Made by a program: the position numbers and the translations under genes | Shown here: positions 1 to 8,057 of the stretch, in pieces | Layout: every line of letters starts with the position of its first letter | How positions within the stretch are numbered: position 1 is the stretch's first letter | NCBI RefSeq assembly: GCF_017114865.1 | Contig: NZ_JADEYH010000004.1 | Location: 1 to 64,000, forward strand | Source: Streptomyces verrucosisporus | GTDB lineage: Bacteria; Actinomycetota; Actinomycetes; Streptomycetales; Streptomycetaceae | Length of the DNA stretch: 64,000 nucleotides | Direction: 5' to 3' | The notes under the pieces: model-generated | Told to the model about the DNA's origin: nothing | Databases searched by the model: none | Seen by the model: the letters and a program-made list of their open reading frames with translations, nothing else

Positions 1-211
1 CCTGACGCTGAAGACCACCGGCGGCGGCCCCGACCCCGACCCCACCGACCCGCCCACCGACCCGCCGGGCGGCACCTGGCAGGCCGGCACCGTCTACTCG
101 GCCGGCGACCAGGTGACCTACGGGGGCGCGACCTACCGCTGCCTCCAGGGCCACCAGGCGCAACCGGGCTGGGAGCCGCCGAACACCCCGGCGCTGTGGC
201 AGCGGGTGTGA
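1..211 (+). CDS. C-terminal end of a secreted protein with a CBM5/12 chitin-binding module (5' end outside window)
   Basis: Only the last 69 codons are inside the window, read from base 2. A Pro/Asp/Thr/Gly-rich linker is followed by a CBM5/12 module of about 45 residues (starts GGTWQAG, ends WEPPNTPALWQRV). The aromatic residues typical of chitin/cellulose-binding modules are present (TW, VY, TY, GW, LW). The module closely resembles the C-terminus of the dioxygenase at 25371-26240. The catalytic part is unseen; a chitinase, lytic polysaccharide monooxygenase or other secreted hydrolase would all fit. The protein is expected to be extracellular and bound to chitin or cellulose. Two hairpins follow the stop. 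Confidence 0.8.
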   Translation, partial: LTLKTTGGGPDPDPTDPPTDPPGGTWQAGTVYSAGDQVTYGGATYRCLQGHQAQPGWEPPNTPALWQRV

Positions 212-262
212 GCACCGTCCTGACTCGAGCCGGAGTCCGATCCCGTTCCTGACCACAGCCGC

Positions 263-328
263 GTGCCGCCCGGGTGCGCGGGCGGCACCAGGCCGGAGGG
301 CGTCCCATGGGGGGAGCGCCCTCCGGCC
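263..328 (+). terminator. Tandem hairpins downstream of the CBM protein
   Basis: Two perfect inverted repeats follow each other. The first has 9-bp arms at 263-271 and 280-288. The second has 12-bp arms at 291-302 and 317-328. No T-tract follows, as is usual in Streptomyces. They probably end transcription before the acyl-CoA synthetase gene. Confidence 0.6.
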
Positions 329-495
329 GCGGTCGTGCGCCGCGCGCCGTCGCGAGGCCGGGGTCCGGTCCGCCCGGAGGAGTCGCACAGGAGAACGGTT
401 TTTGATCAAGCCCTGGGCAACGGGCGCGTTCATCGGTATTTTTCGCCCCCTGCCGCCCGGAACGCGATGCGGCAGAGTTCGGTGATGGGGGTGCC

Positions 496-2355
496 GTGCG
501 CGATTTCAGCCTTCCGCCAGTGGTGGAGCCGATGCGGAAGGGAGGGCTGGCGGACTCGGTCCACGAACTGGCCGAACGCGACCCGCACTTCGCGCAGCTC
601 GCCCGCCGTGCGGACCCCGCGGGCGGTGATCCGGCCGGCGGTGATCCGGCCGGCGGTGAGTGGGCCACCGTCACCGCCGCCGCCTTCCGCGACGAGGTGA
701 GGGCCCTGGCCAAGGGCCTGCTGGCCGACGGCATACGGTTCGACGACCGGGTCGCGGTGATGGCCCGCACCCGCTACGAGTGGACGCTGTTCAGCTACGC
801 GCTGTGGACGATCGGCGCCCAGGTCGTGCCCGTCTACCCCACCTCCTCCGCCGAGCAGGTGCGCTGGATCCTGGCCGACGCGCAGGTGGCGGCGGTCGTC
901 GTCGAGCACGAGGAGCACGCCATGACGGTGGGCTCGGTGTGCGACGCGGCGCCGTCGCTGCGCCGCATCTGGCAGCTCGACACCGGCTGCCTGCGGGAGC
1001 TGACCGAGCTGGGGCGCGGCGTTCCCGACGATCTGGTGGACCGCCACCGCCTGGCGGTGACACCGCGCTCGGTCGCCGCCGTCACCTACACCTCCGGCAC
1101 CACCGGCCGCCCCAAGGGCTGCGTGATCACCCACGCCAACCTCGCGGCCGAGTGCGACATCCTGCTCGCCGGCTGGCCCGGGCTCATCGCCGCGCAGGGC
1201 GAGCGGCCCGCCATCCTCGCCTTCCTGCCGCTGTCCCACATCTACGGCCTGATGGTGCAGGTCTTCTGCGTCCGCAACGGCGTACTCCTGGGCCACCAGC
1301 CCGAGATCGCGCCCGCCGAGCTGCTGCCCGCGCTCGCGTCCTTCAGGCCGACGTTCGTCTTCGCCGTGCCCTACGTCTTCGAGAAGATCTACCGCAAGGC
1401 CCGGCAGGCCGCCCTGGAGGCCGGCAAGGGCGAGGTGTTCGACCGGGCGATGGACGTCGCGGTGCGCTACGCCGAGGCCGTGGAGCGGCGCGACGCCGGC
1501 ACGGGCCCCGGCCCCGGTGCGGTGCTCAGGGCCTCGCACGCGGTCTTCGAGCGCACCGTGTACCGGAAGCTGCGGGCGGTGCTGGGCGGGCGGGTGCGGT
1601 ACGCTGTCTCGGGCGGCTCCACACTGCGCCGCGAACTCGGCCTGATCTTCGCCGGCGCCGGGATCACGGTCTACGACGGCTACGGGCTGACCGAGACCAC
1701 CGCGGCGGTGACCGGCCAGCCGATGGGCCGCGTCAAGTTCGGCACGGTGGGCCGCCCAATGCCGGGCCACTCGATCCACATCGCCCGCGACGGGGAGATC
1801 TGGGTGCACGGCGACGTCGTCTTCGCCGGCTACCTCAACAACCCCGAGGCGACCGCCGGGGTGCTGCGGGACGGCTGGTTCGCCACCGGGGACGTCGGCC
1901 ACCTGGACGACGAGGGCTATCTGGTCATCACCGGGCGCAAGAAGGACATCATCATCACCAGCGGCGGCAAGAGCGTCGCCCCGCAGGTCCTGGAGGACCG
2001 CGTCCGCGCCCATCCGCTGATCTCCCAGTGCCTGGTCGTGGGCGACGACCGCCCTTACGTCGCGGCGCTGGTCACCCTCGACCCCGAGGCGCTGGAACAG
2101 TGGTTCCGGCTGCGCGAGCGGGAGCCGCTGTCCCCCCGTGAGGTCCTGCGCGACGAGGAGTTGCACGCGGAGGTCCAGCGTGCGGTGTCCCAGGCGAACA
2201 ACGCGGTCTCCCGCGCGGAGTCCATCCGGGCCTTCCGGATCCTGCCTGCGGAGTTCAGCATGCGGGAGGGGCTGGTCACACCGTCGCTGAAGATGCGGCG
2301 GGCGGCGATCGCGAAGATGTACGAGGCGGAGATCGACGCCCTCTACTCCTCCTGA
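496..2355 (+). CDS. fadD: Long-chain fatty-acid--CoA ligase (AMP-forming)
   Basis: Predicted to activate fatty acids to acyl-CoA with ATP, feeding beta-oxidation or lipid synthesis in the cytosol. The 619-aa product has the ANL-superfamily signatures in order: the phosphate loop YTSGTTGRPKG at about 198-208, the YDGYGLTE adenine-site motif, and GWFATGDVGHLDDEGYLVITGRKKD near the hinge. Length is normal for actinobacterial FadD15-type enzymes. The start chosen is GTG at 496; no strong ribosome-binding site is visible. Residues 41-54 contain a perfect tandem repeat (AGGDP units) coded by three copies of a 15-base unit at about 618-660. It may be a polymorphic microrepeat. The gene stands alone. 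Confidence 0.9.
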   Translation: MRDFSLPPVVEPMRKGGLADSVHELAERDPHFAQLARRADPAGGDPAGGDPAGGEWATVTAAAFRDEVRALAKGLLADGIRFDDRVAVMARTRYEWTLFSYALWTIGAQVVPVYPTSSAEQVRWILADAQVAAVVVEHEEHAMTVGSVCDAAPSLRRIWQLDTGCLRELTELGRGVPDDLVDRHRLAVTPRSVAAVTYTSGTTGRPKGCVITHANLAAECDILLAGWPGLIAAQGERPAILAFLPLSHIYGLMVQVFCVRNGVLLGHQPEIAPAELLPALASFRPTFVFAVPYVFEKIYRKARQAALEAGKGEVFDRAMDVAVRYAEAVERRDAGTGPGPGAVLRASHAVFERTVYRKLRAVLGGRVRYAVSGGSTLRRELGLIFAGAGITVYDGYGLTETTAAVTGQPMGRVKFGTVGRPMPGHSIHIARDGEIWVHGDVVFAGYLNNPEATAGVLRDGWFATGDVGHLDDEGYLVITGRKKDIIITSGGKSVAPQVLEDRVRAHPLISQCLVVGDDRPYVAALVTLDPEALEQWFRLREREPLSPREVLRDEELHAEVQRAVSQANNAVSRAESIRAFRILPAEFSMREGLVTPSLKMRRAAIAKMYEAEIDALYSS

Positions 2356-2445
2356 GTCCGGCGCCCGAGTCATACCGTGACCTCGAACGACTCTCTCCAT
2401 AAACGGAGTTGACGCCCCCGACGGAGCCGCGAAACCCCCCGCCGG

Positions 2446-3299
2446 GTGGAGACCACCGACCTCACCCCGGCCGAGCTCCGCGTGTGGCGGGCCTTCCCGC
2501 TCAACGAGGGCGTCGACCTGCGCGAGAGCGCGGACGACGATCCGGCGGACGGCGCTTCCTGGGGCCCCGATCGCACGATCCGCGCCGAGGTCCTGCGGGC
2601 ACCGCTGCTCGACGGCCCCGCCACCGGCGGCGAGGTGCCCGGCCTGAAGCTGACCGGCGCCCGCATCACCGGCCGGCTGGACCTCATGTACGGGACGGTC
2701 GAGCACGCCGTACGGCTGCGGTCCTGCCACTTCGAGCGGCCGCCGAACCTGTACGGGGCGCAGGTCCGCGCCCTCGTCCTGACCGACTCGGTGCTCCCCG
2801 GCCTCACCGCCGGGGCCCTCCGCGTCGACATCGTGCTGCGGATGACCGGCTGCCGGATCACCGGCCCCGTACGGCTCGCGGGGGCACAGCTGTCCGGGGC
2901 GCTCTTCCTCGACGGCGCGGTGCTGGGCGCCCTCGGAGCGCAGGGCGACCCGCCACCGGGCCCGGACCGGGAGGGCTCCGGGGAACGGCCGGAACCGGTC
3001 CTCCAGCTCGACCACGCGACGGTCGGCACCGATGTCTGGGCAATAGGGCTCACCGCACACGGCCGGGTGCGGATGGACAGCGCCACCGTCGGCGGACTGG
3101 TGAACCTCGACGACGCCGAACTGCACGACCCGGGCGGCCTCGCCCTGGAGGCCGAGCCCCTGTCGGTCGGCACCGATCTGCGCGCCGCCCGGCTGCGCGC
3201 CCGCGGCATGGTCAACCTCAGCGGCACCACGATCCCCCGCCGACTCGTCCTGAGCTCCGCCCGGCTCTCCAACCCCGCGGCCCTCCCGGGGCGCGGCGC
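2446..3299 (+). pseudogene. Truncated 'membrane-associated oxidoreductase'-type gene (5' portion only)
   Basis: From GTG 2446 the frame codes METTDLTPAELRVWRAF..., which I recognise as the N-terminus of a Streptomyces family usually named membrane-associated oxidoreductase. It shows the beta-repeat pattern of that family (GARITGRLDL, GCRITGPVRL, GTTIPRRLVL). Recognisable sequence stops at about 3297, exactly where the convergent CBS gene ends. The frame stays open to 3738, but only as the antisense shadow of the CBS gene, without family character. The family is usually distinctly longer, with a C-terminal part missing here. I read this as a gene truncated by deletion or recombination. A naturally short relative is the alternative. 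Confidence 0.6.
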
Positions 3300-3944
3300 T
3301 CAGCCCGCCCGGGCGGCGGCGAGGCGGGCCTCCACCGCCGCGACCCCGTCGACGCCCTGGCACAGGCCCACGACCACCGGGACGAGACGCGCTTCCGGTA
3401 CGGTCCCCCGCAGGGTGACGACCCCGTCCCGGACGTCGACCGCGACGGCGTCCTCTTCCAGGTCGAGGATGTCCCCCAGGACGTCCTGCTCGACCTCTTC
3501 GCGGATCTCGGCATCGGAGCGGATGAAGACGTCGAGCAGATCACTGCGGGTGACGATGCCGGCCAGGAGCCCGTCCTCGTCGACCACCGGCAGCTGCTTG
3601 ACGTGCCGCCTGCGCAGTTCCCGCGCGACCCGGGGGATGGTCCAGTCGGCGCGGGCGGTGAAGACGGGGCTGCTCATGAGCGCGCCCGCGGTCCGGGCCC
3701 GGGCCTTGCCCCAGGAGCGCTCGTCGTCCCCGTCCTGACCCTGCGGATCGGGCATGCCGGTCTCGTGCCGCAGCACGTCGGAGGCGGAGACGACGCCGAC
3801 GGGGGCTCCGTCGTCGTCGACGACCGGGGCCGCGACGATGTCGTTGGCGTCCAGCAGGGCTGCGGCCTCCGACAGCGGCGTGTCGGGGCGGAAGGTGACC
3901 ACGTCCTCGGTCATCACGTCACCGACCGTGTGGCGGTACAGCAT
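3300..3944 (-). CDS. CBS-domain pair protein with C-terminal BON domain
   Basis: A 214-aa cytosolic protein with two CBS motifs, the first starting HTVGDVMTEDVVTF and the second ALMSSPVFTARAD. Both contain the expected 'APVVDDDGAPVGVVS' and 'LPVVDEDGLLAGIVTRSDLL' strands that bind adenosine nucleotides. The last 65 residues (VAVDVRDGVVTLRGTVP...) look like a BON domain. Such proteins sense energy or redox state in actinobacteria; partners are unknown. ATG 3944 is chosen because GGAGGAGG lies about 8 nt upstream. A longer in-frame upstream extension is Arg-rich and looks non-coding. The gene is convergent with the truncated gene at 2446. Confidence 0.88.
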   Translation of the reverse strand: MLYRHTVGDVMTEDVVTFRPDTPLSEAAALLDANDIVAAPVVDDDGAPVGVVSASDVLRHETGMPDPQGQDGDDERSWGKARARTAGALMSSPVFTARADWTIPRVARELRRRHVKQLPVVDEDGLLAGIVTRSDLLDVFIRSDAEIREEVEQDVLGDILDLEEDAVAVDVRDGVVTLRGTVPEARLVPVVVGLCQGVDGVAAVEARLAAARAG

Positions 3945-4107
3945 GGCATCGGCCTCCTCCGCTTCACGGCGCCGACCGCCGCACCTTCGCCGGCCGGTCC
4001 GCGCCGTCGCCGTCCTCCCTCCCCATGACAACACCGCGCCGCTCCGGCGGCCAGTGCCGTTCGACCCGGCGGGGAGGCCGGTGGTCCCGCGACCAGGGGC
4101 GCTGTCC

Positions 4108-4119
4108 TATCCTCGGCCG
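4108..4119 (+). promoter_or_regulatory. Putative -10 element for a leaderless methyltransferase transcript
   Basis: TATCCT at 4108-4113 lies six bases before the ATG at 4120, so transcription would start at or next to the start codon. No Shine-Dalgarno sequence is present, and leaderless mRNAs are common in Streptomyces. The -35 region is weak. Confidence 0.4.
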
Positions 4120-4788
4120 ATGCGTTTACACCCCATCGACCGCCCGGCCGATCTCGACACGGTCCGTGAGTCCTATGACCGGGTGGCCGACAACTACGTT
4201 CACATGGTCCGGACGACGGGATGCGGCGACATCCGCACCCATCCCTGGCTCAAGGCGTCGATCGACGCCCTCGCCGACACCGTGCGCGGACTCGGGCCCG
4301 TCCTCGATGTCGGCTGCGGCCCCGGAACGGTGACCGCCTACCTCGCCGAGCGCGGGCTCGACGTGTCCGGGGTCGACCTCTCCCCCCGCATGATCGAGAA
4401 CGCGCGCCGCCTCCACCCGCACTGCCGCTTCGACGTCGCCTCCGCCACCGACCTCGACCTCGACGAGGCGTCCCTGGGCGGCGTGCTCGGCTGGTGGTCG
4501 CTGTTCAACCTCCCCCGCGACGTCCTCCCCCAGGTCCTCGCCATGTTCGCGCGCGCCCTGAAGCCGGGCGGACACCTCATCACGGCGACACACGTCGGCG
4601 ACGAGGACATCGCGCGCACCGAGGCCTACGGAGGCGTCCCCGTCCGCTGGACCACACACCTGTGGCGGCCGGAGCAGCTCGTGGGCCTGATCGAGCGGGC
4701 CGGCCTGCGCCCGGTCGCCGAGCTCCGCCTCCCCGCCGACGAGCAGACCGGCCCCGGCGTGGTCGTCATGGCCCGGCGCCCCGGCTGA
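4120..4788 (+). CDS. Class I SAM-dependent methyltransferase
   Basis: A 222-aa cytosolic protein with a clear SAM-binding fold. Motif I is VLDVGCGPGTVTAYLAERG at about residues 62-80, followed by the acidic strand VSGVDLSPRMIENARR and the motif 'VLGWWSLFNLPRD'. Substrate is not predictable; small-molecule methylation is likely. ATG 4120 is chosen because it begins MRLHPIDRPADLDTVRESYDRVADNY, the usual start of this group. Transcription may be leaderless. A strong hairpin follows the stop. Confidence 0.87.
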   Translation: MRLHPIDRPADLDTVRESYDRVADNYVHMVRTTGCGDIRTHPWLKASIDALADTVRGLGPVLDVGCGPGTVTAYLAERGLDVSGVDLSPRMIENARRLHPHCRFDVASATDLDLDEASLGGVLGWWSLFNLPRDVLPQVLAMFARALKPGGHLITATHVGDEDIARTEAYGGVPVRWTTHLWRPEQLVGLIERAGLRPVAELRLPADEQTGPGVVVMARRPG

Positions 4789-4793
4789 GGCAC

Positions 4794-4820
4794 GGGCGCC
4801 GGGCCCGTCTTCCGGCGCCC
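4794..4820 (+). terminator. Hairpin terminator after the methyltransferase
   Basis: Perfect 9-bp arms GGGCGCCGG (4794-4802) and CCGGCGCCC (4812-4820) with a 9-nt loop, six bases after the stop codon. It can also serve the convergent protease gene. The rest of the gap up to 5068 shows no coding signal. Confidence 0.6.
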
Positions 4821-5068
4821 GGCGCCGTCCGTCCGAATGCTTCCCGGTCATCGGCCGAGGGGGTCACCGGCCTCGTGCCGTTCGGCGCTCCACCGCTCCC
4901 GCAGTGTGCCGGACACCGCACGCCGACGGCCCGGAGCGGTCCGTCGGCGGCGGCACGGGAGCCGGTGGGGTCAACGGTTGCCGGTCCCGTGTCCAGGGAG
5001 TGTTCCGGCCTTCCCCAGGACACGGGAGCGGCTGGGAAGAGGGTTGTCCCGTAACCGTGCGGACCCGA

Positions 5069-6628
5069 TCAGGAAATGGAGAACACCGACGCCCAGTTCT
5101 GGCTGTTCGAGCCGGCCGAAGCGGTGTTGGCGGTGACCGCCTGGCCCGCGGTCGCGTTGCCGTCCAGGACGAAGCCGGTGGCCGGGTTGGTCAGGGTGTA
5201 GGTGCCGACGGCGTTCTGGGTCACCTGCCAGCGCTGGTTGGAGGTACCGAGGTAGAGGGGCTGCAGGGAGACCTGGCCACCGGCGGTGGTCGGTGCGGTC
5301 AGGTAGAGCGGGATCGGGCAGCTGTCGTAGATCCGTGCGGTGCCGTCGCCGTTGGCGGTGAACTTCCAGCGCTGCGAGGCCCGAGAGGTGTCCAGGGCGG
5401 CGAACTCGGCCACCGACGGGATGCCGCCGCTACAGGTCCCGCCGCGCTGCAGGGCGACTCCGCCGCCGTTGCTGAGCGCGTGGTAGGCGTTGTCGTCCAC
5501 CACCGTGGGGCCGTAGTTGACGGCGTACGTCTCCAGTGCGGCCAGCGCGGCGCCGGTGGTGGACAGCGGCGGCACGGCCGTCGGGCGGACGTTCTTGAAC
5601 CAGTCGGCGAACGTCGAGGGCGTGTGCGAGGCCAGGGTGGCGATGGAGCGGTCCCAGCTGCCGTCCACCTGGTTCCACAGCCGGAGCAGCGAGCCGCCCA
5701 CGTTGCCCTGCACATGGTCACCGGTCTGCCAGCCCGCGGCGTGGGTGAACGGGTAGGACGCCCCGTTCGGCCACACGTAGCGCTCGTCGCCGAGCAGGTA
5801 GGCGGCCACCGCGTCGGCGAAGCCCTCGGTCCAGGCACAGGTGGCGGACGACGCCTTCTCGATGTAGTGCGGGTTGCAGTTGATGACGTTCGGGAACGTG
5901 CCGTTGTAGAGCCGGTGCTGGAAGAAGTGGCCTGCCTCGTGCAGCACGGTGTGCTCGGAGTCCGGGTCGGCGTCGGCCAGGTGCACGGTGTTCGACAGGT
6001 CGTACCACGGTCCGCTGGAGGACCCGGCCTGCCAGCGCAGCGTCAGCGTGGTGCAGGTCGCGGCGTTCGTCTCGGCGGTCGTCCAGCACGGGGTGGTGGA
6101 GTTGACACGGCGCGACCAGAGCAGGTTGACGGTGTCGAAGGCGTGCCAGGCGCGGCTCGCCGTGGTGGGCTTGACGGTGCCCAGGTTGACGCTCGCCGTC
6201 ACGTTCGACTGCATCGGCGTGTCGTGGGTGTAGACCGTGCCGGATGCGTTGGCGACCCGCCACACCTGGTTGTTGCGGGTGGCGAAACGCACGTACAGGC
6301 GGTTCATGGAGGTGGTGTTGACCGGGGTGTGGCAGAGGTTGAACGAGCCGTCGGCCCCACCGGTCAGCTTGGTTCCGGTGTTCAGCTTCTGGATGGGATC
6401 GGTCGGTCTCTCCCGGCCCCAGAGCTCGACCGAGGCGTTGCGGGCGGCCCGGGTCAGGGTCGGCTTGTGGGTGCCCGCCTCGGCGGACTGGTAGTCGAAC
6501 TGGAGGTTGCCGCTCATGCATATCGGCTGTGCGGCGGAGGCGGTACCCGCCGAGAGGGGCACGATGACGCCCGCGGCGAGTGCCATCGGCACCAGCAGGC
6601 GGAGCATGACGGTGGACCGGCGTAACAT
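5069..6628 (-). CDS. Secreted zinc metalloprotease-like protein with C-terminal ricin-type beta-trefoil
   Basis: A 519-aa exported protein. An N-terminal signal peptide (hydrophobic core at about 8-28) ends at an ASA-A type cleavage site near residue 32. A HEAGH zinc-binding motif lies at 230-234, and a candidate third ligand Glu at about 268 in WTEGFADAVAAYL, a gluzincin-like arrangement. Residues from about 400 to the end show the QRW/QxW repeats of a ricin B lectin (ASQRWKFT, SNQRWQVT, NSQNWASV), suggesting carbohydrate attachment. AAGGAC lies upstream of ATG 6628; an internal Met at residue 8 is possible. Many Thr, Ser, Asn and paired Cys fit an extracellular enzyme. Substrate is unknown. 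Confidence 0.8.
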   Translation of the reverse strand: MLRRSTVMLRLLVPMALAAGVIVPLSAGTASAAQPICMSGNLQFDYQSAEAGTHKPTLTRAARNASVELWGRERPTDPIQKLNTGTKLTGGADGSFNLCHTPVNTTSMNRLYVRFATRNNQVWRVANASGTVYTHDTPMQSNVTASVNLGTVKPTTASRAWHAFDTVNLLWSRRVNSTTPCWTTAETNAATCTTLTLRWQAGSSSGPWYDLSNTVHLADADPDSEHTVLHEAGHFFQHRLYNGTFPNVINCNPHYIEKASSATCAWTEGFADAVAAYLLGDERYVWPNGASYPFTHAAGWQTGDHVQGNVGGSLLRLWNQVDGSWDRSIATLASHTPSTFADWFKNVRPTAVPPLSTTGAALAALETYAVNYGPTVVDDNAYHALSNGGGVALQRGGTCSGGIPSVAEFAALDTSRASQRWKFTANGDGTARIYDSCPIPLYLTAPTTAGGQVSLQPLYLGTSNQRWQVTQNAVGTYTLTNPATGFVLDGNATAGQAVTANTASAGSNSQNWASVFSIS

Positions 6629-6920
6629 GGATGTCCTTCCGGAAGACGCGGGTCCGCCGGTCGGCGGGCCCGGGCATGGGTGAGGCCGGGTCGCCCCGGC
6701 CTCTCGCTCGCGTCATTTGCCTATGTCACTGGTGACGCCTCGTCGGGTGACGGGGCGTCCGAGCCACGAGCCATCGTGGGCTCAGCGCCGCACGGTCCGC
6801 CAGGGGCGCACGGAGTCACAGTCGGCGGTTCCGGCGTGCGCCTGTGCGCCCGGCGCGCGCTCGGGATGGCGAGCGCCTGAGACGAGCACCCGAACAGACC
6901 GCGACGGCATTCCCGTGGTG
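6629..6920. other. Intergenic region between the protease and the GNAT gene
   Basis: About 290 bases hold the protease promoter on the minus strand and the end of the GNAT transcript. A short palindrome GTCAC-TG-GTGAC at 6725-6736 lies about 100 bases upstream of the protease start and could be an operator, but it is short. I see no convincing gene. Confidence 0.4.
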
Positions 6921-7427
6921 TCACAGTGCCCGGCGCATGCAGGCTCGCGGCCATCGGTCCAGACCGTGTGCCGCTTCGCTCTCGCGGATCTTCCGCAGAC
7001 CAGGGGTGAGCCGGTTGTCGTCCATGACTTGAAAACCACAGCGCGCGTAGTAGGGGGCGTTCCAGGGGACCTGGGTGAACGTGGTGAGGGTCAGAGCGGG
7101 CGCCCCCTCGCTCCCGGCGTGGGCCGCCAGATGGTCCAGCAGCGACCGGCCGACACCGCGACGCGCGCTGTCCGGGTGCACCGAGACCTGCTCGACGTGG
7201 AGGTTGCCATCGACGCGGTCGGCGATCAGGTAGGCGACCGGGACGTCAGCGTCGTCGGCCACGACCCAGGCCAACCCGGCGTCGTGGTAGCGGGCGAGCT
7301 CGCCGAGCGGGAGCGGCTCGTCCTCGGCGATCTCCGGCATGCCGATGTCCCGGAAGCACTGCCCGGCGGCCCTCTCGATGTCCTGGAGGACGGGCAGTTC
7401 GTCCAGGCGCACGGATCGGATGTGCAT
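6921..7427 (-). CDS. GNAT family N-acetyltransferase
   Basis: A 168-aa cytosolic acetyltransferase using acetyl-CoA. Motif A is VEQVSVHPDSARRGVGRSLL (RRGVGR is the pyrophosphate loop), and motif B is APYYARCGFQVM. Substrate is not predictable. It begins 16 bases after the HATPase gene on the same strand, so both are probably one transcript divergent from the XRE gene. ATG 7427 starts MHIRSVRLDELPVLQDIER, a normal GNAT beginning. Confidence 0.88.
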   Translation of the reverse strand: MHIRSVRLDELPVLQDIERAAGQCFRDIGMPEIAEDEPLPLGELARYHDAGLAWVVADDADVPVAYLIADRVDGNLHVEQVSVHPDSARRGVGRSLLDHLAAHAGSEGAPALTLTTFTQVPWNAPYYARCGFQVMDDNRLTPGLRKIRESEAAHGLDRWPRACMRRAL

Positions 7428-7443
7428 GGACGCATTCTCCCTT

Positions 7444-7917
7444 TCAGCGGCCCGGAGCCGCCACCTCCGCCCAGACCGTCTTGCCGACGGGGTCGCGCGG
7501 GACCGCGCCCCAGCGGGTGGCGAGGATGTCCACCAGGAGCAGGCCGCGCCCCGACTCCTCCTCGGCGGACGGTGAGGGCGGGGAGGCCGGAGGCGGGACC
7601 GGGGAGGCGTCCGAGACCTCGATGCGGATTACCTCCCCTCGCGCTTCGAGCGCGAGGCGGAAGTCGCGTCCGGGCACGCGGCCGTGCCGCACCGCGTTGG
7701 CGGCCAGCTCGCCGACCAGCAGGGAGACGGTGCACGAGGTGTCCGACGCGGCCGGCCACCCCCACTCCTCCATGCGCCGCACGGCGAGCTTCCGGGCCAG
7801 CCGAGCCCCCTTGGCGGATGACGTGAACTGCCGTGTGAACGGCAGGGATTCGGGGTCGCCCGGGTGTGCCGCGCCCGGCTGCGGTTCCTCGTCGGGCGCG
7901 GTCGTCGTCATCAGCAC
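7444..7917 (-). CDS. Anti-sigma-factor-like ATP-binding protein (HATPase, RsbW type)
   Basis: A 157-aa single-domain GHKL ATPase. The N-box is VSLLVGELAANAVRHGRVPG and the G-box is SGRGLLLVDILATRWG. The protein resembles the many Streptomyces RsbW-like proteins found beside XRE/DUF397 genes (whiJ/abaA-type clusters), where they act in developmental or stress signalling, probably by partner binding or Ser phosphorylation. The start may be ATG 7917 (MLMTTT) or ATG 7911. It is divergent from the XRE gene across a 140-bp region carrying a perfect 14-bp palindrome. Confidence 0.85.
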   Translation of the reverse strand: MLMTTTAPDEEPQPGAAHPGDPESLPFTRQFTSSAKGARLARKLAVRRMEEWGWPAASDTSCTVSLLVGELAANAVRHGRVPGRDFRLALEARGEVIRIEVSDASPVPPPASPPSPSAEEESGRGLLLVDILATRWGAVPRDPVGKTVWAEVAAPGR

Positions 7918-7993
7918 GAAAGCCGTCCTTCGCTTCCTCGTTCGATCCGCAACGTAGGCAGATCATTACGTTCCGTGCTTCAGGATCGATCGG

Positions 7994-8007
7994 CGAGCCT
8001 AGGCTCG
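7994..8007. promoter_or_regulatory. Perfect 14-bp palindrome in the divergent HATPase/XRE promoter region
   Basis: CGAGCCTAGGCTCG reads identically on both strands. It lies about 50 bases upstream of the XRE start and 77 bases upstream of the HATPase start. That is the expected place for an operator of the XRE regulator itself or of another dimeric regulator. Confidence 0.45.
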
Positions 8008-8057
8008 GAAGGGGATGAAGCCTTACCTTCCAGCACGTAAGAAACGGAAGTGATGTT

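Noticed and set aside
430..3363. 977-codon minus-strand open frame
   Set aside because: Antisense to fadD and the truncated gene; composition is unlike protein and the motif-bearing frame is on the other strand.
3297..3738. Extension of the oxidoreductase-type frame to 3738
   Set aside because: This part is the shadow of the CBS gene, with Ser/Arg-rich nonsense and no family pattern.
6725..6736. GTCAC-TG-GTGAC as an operator
   Set aside because: Only 5-bp arms; not distinguishable from chance, so listed only within the intergenic note.
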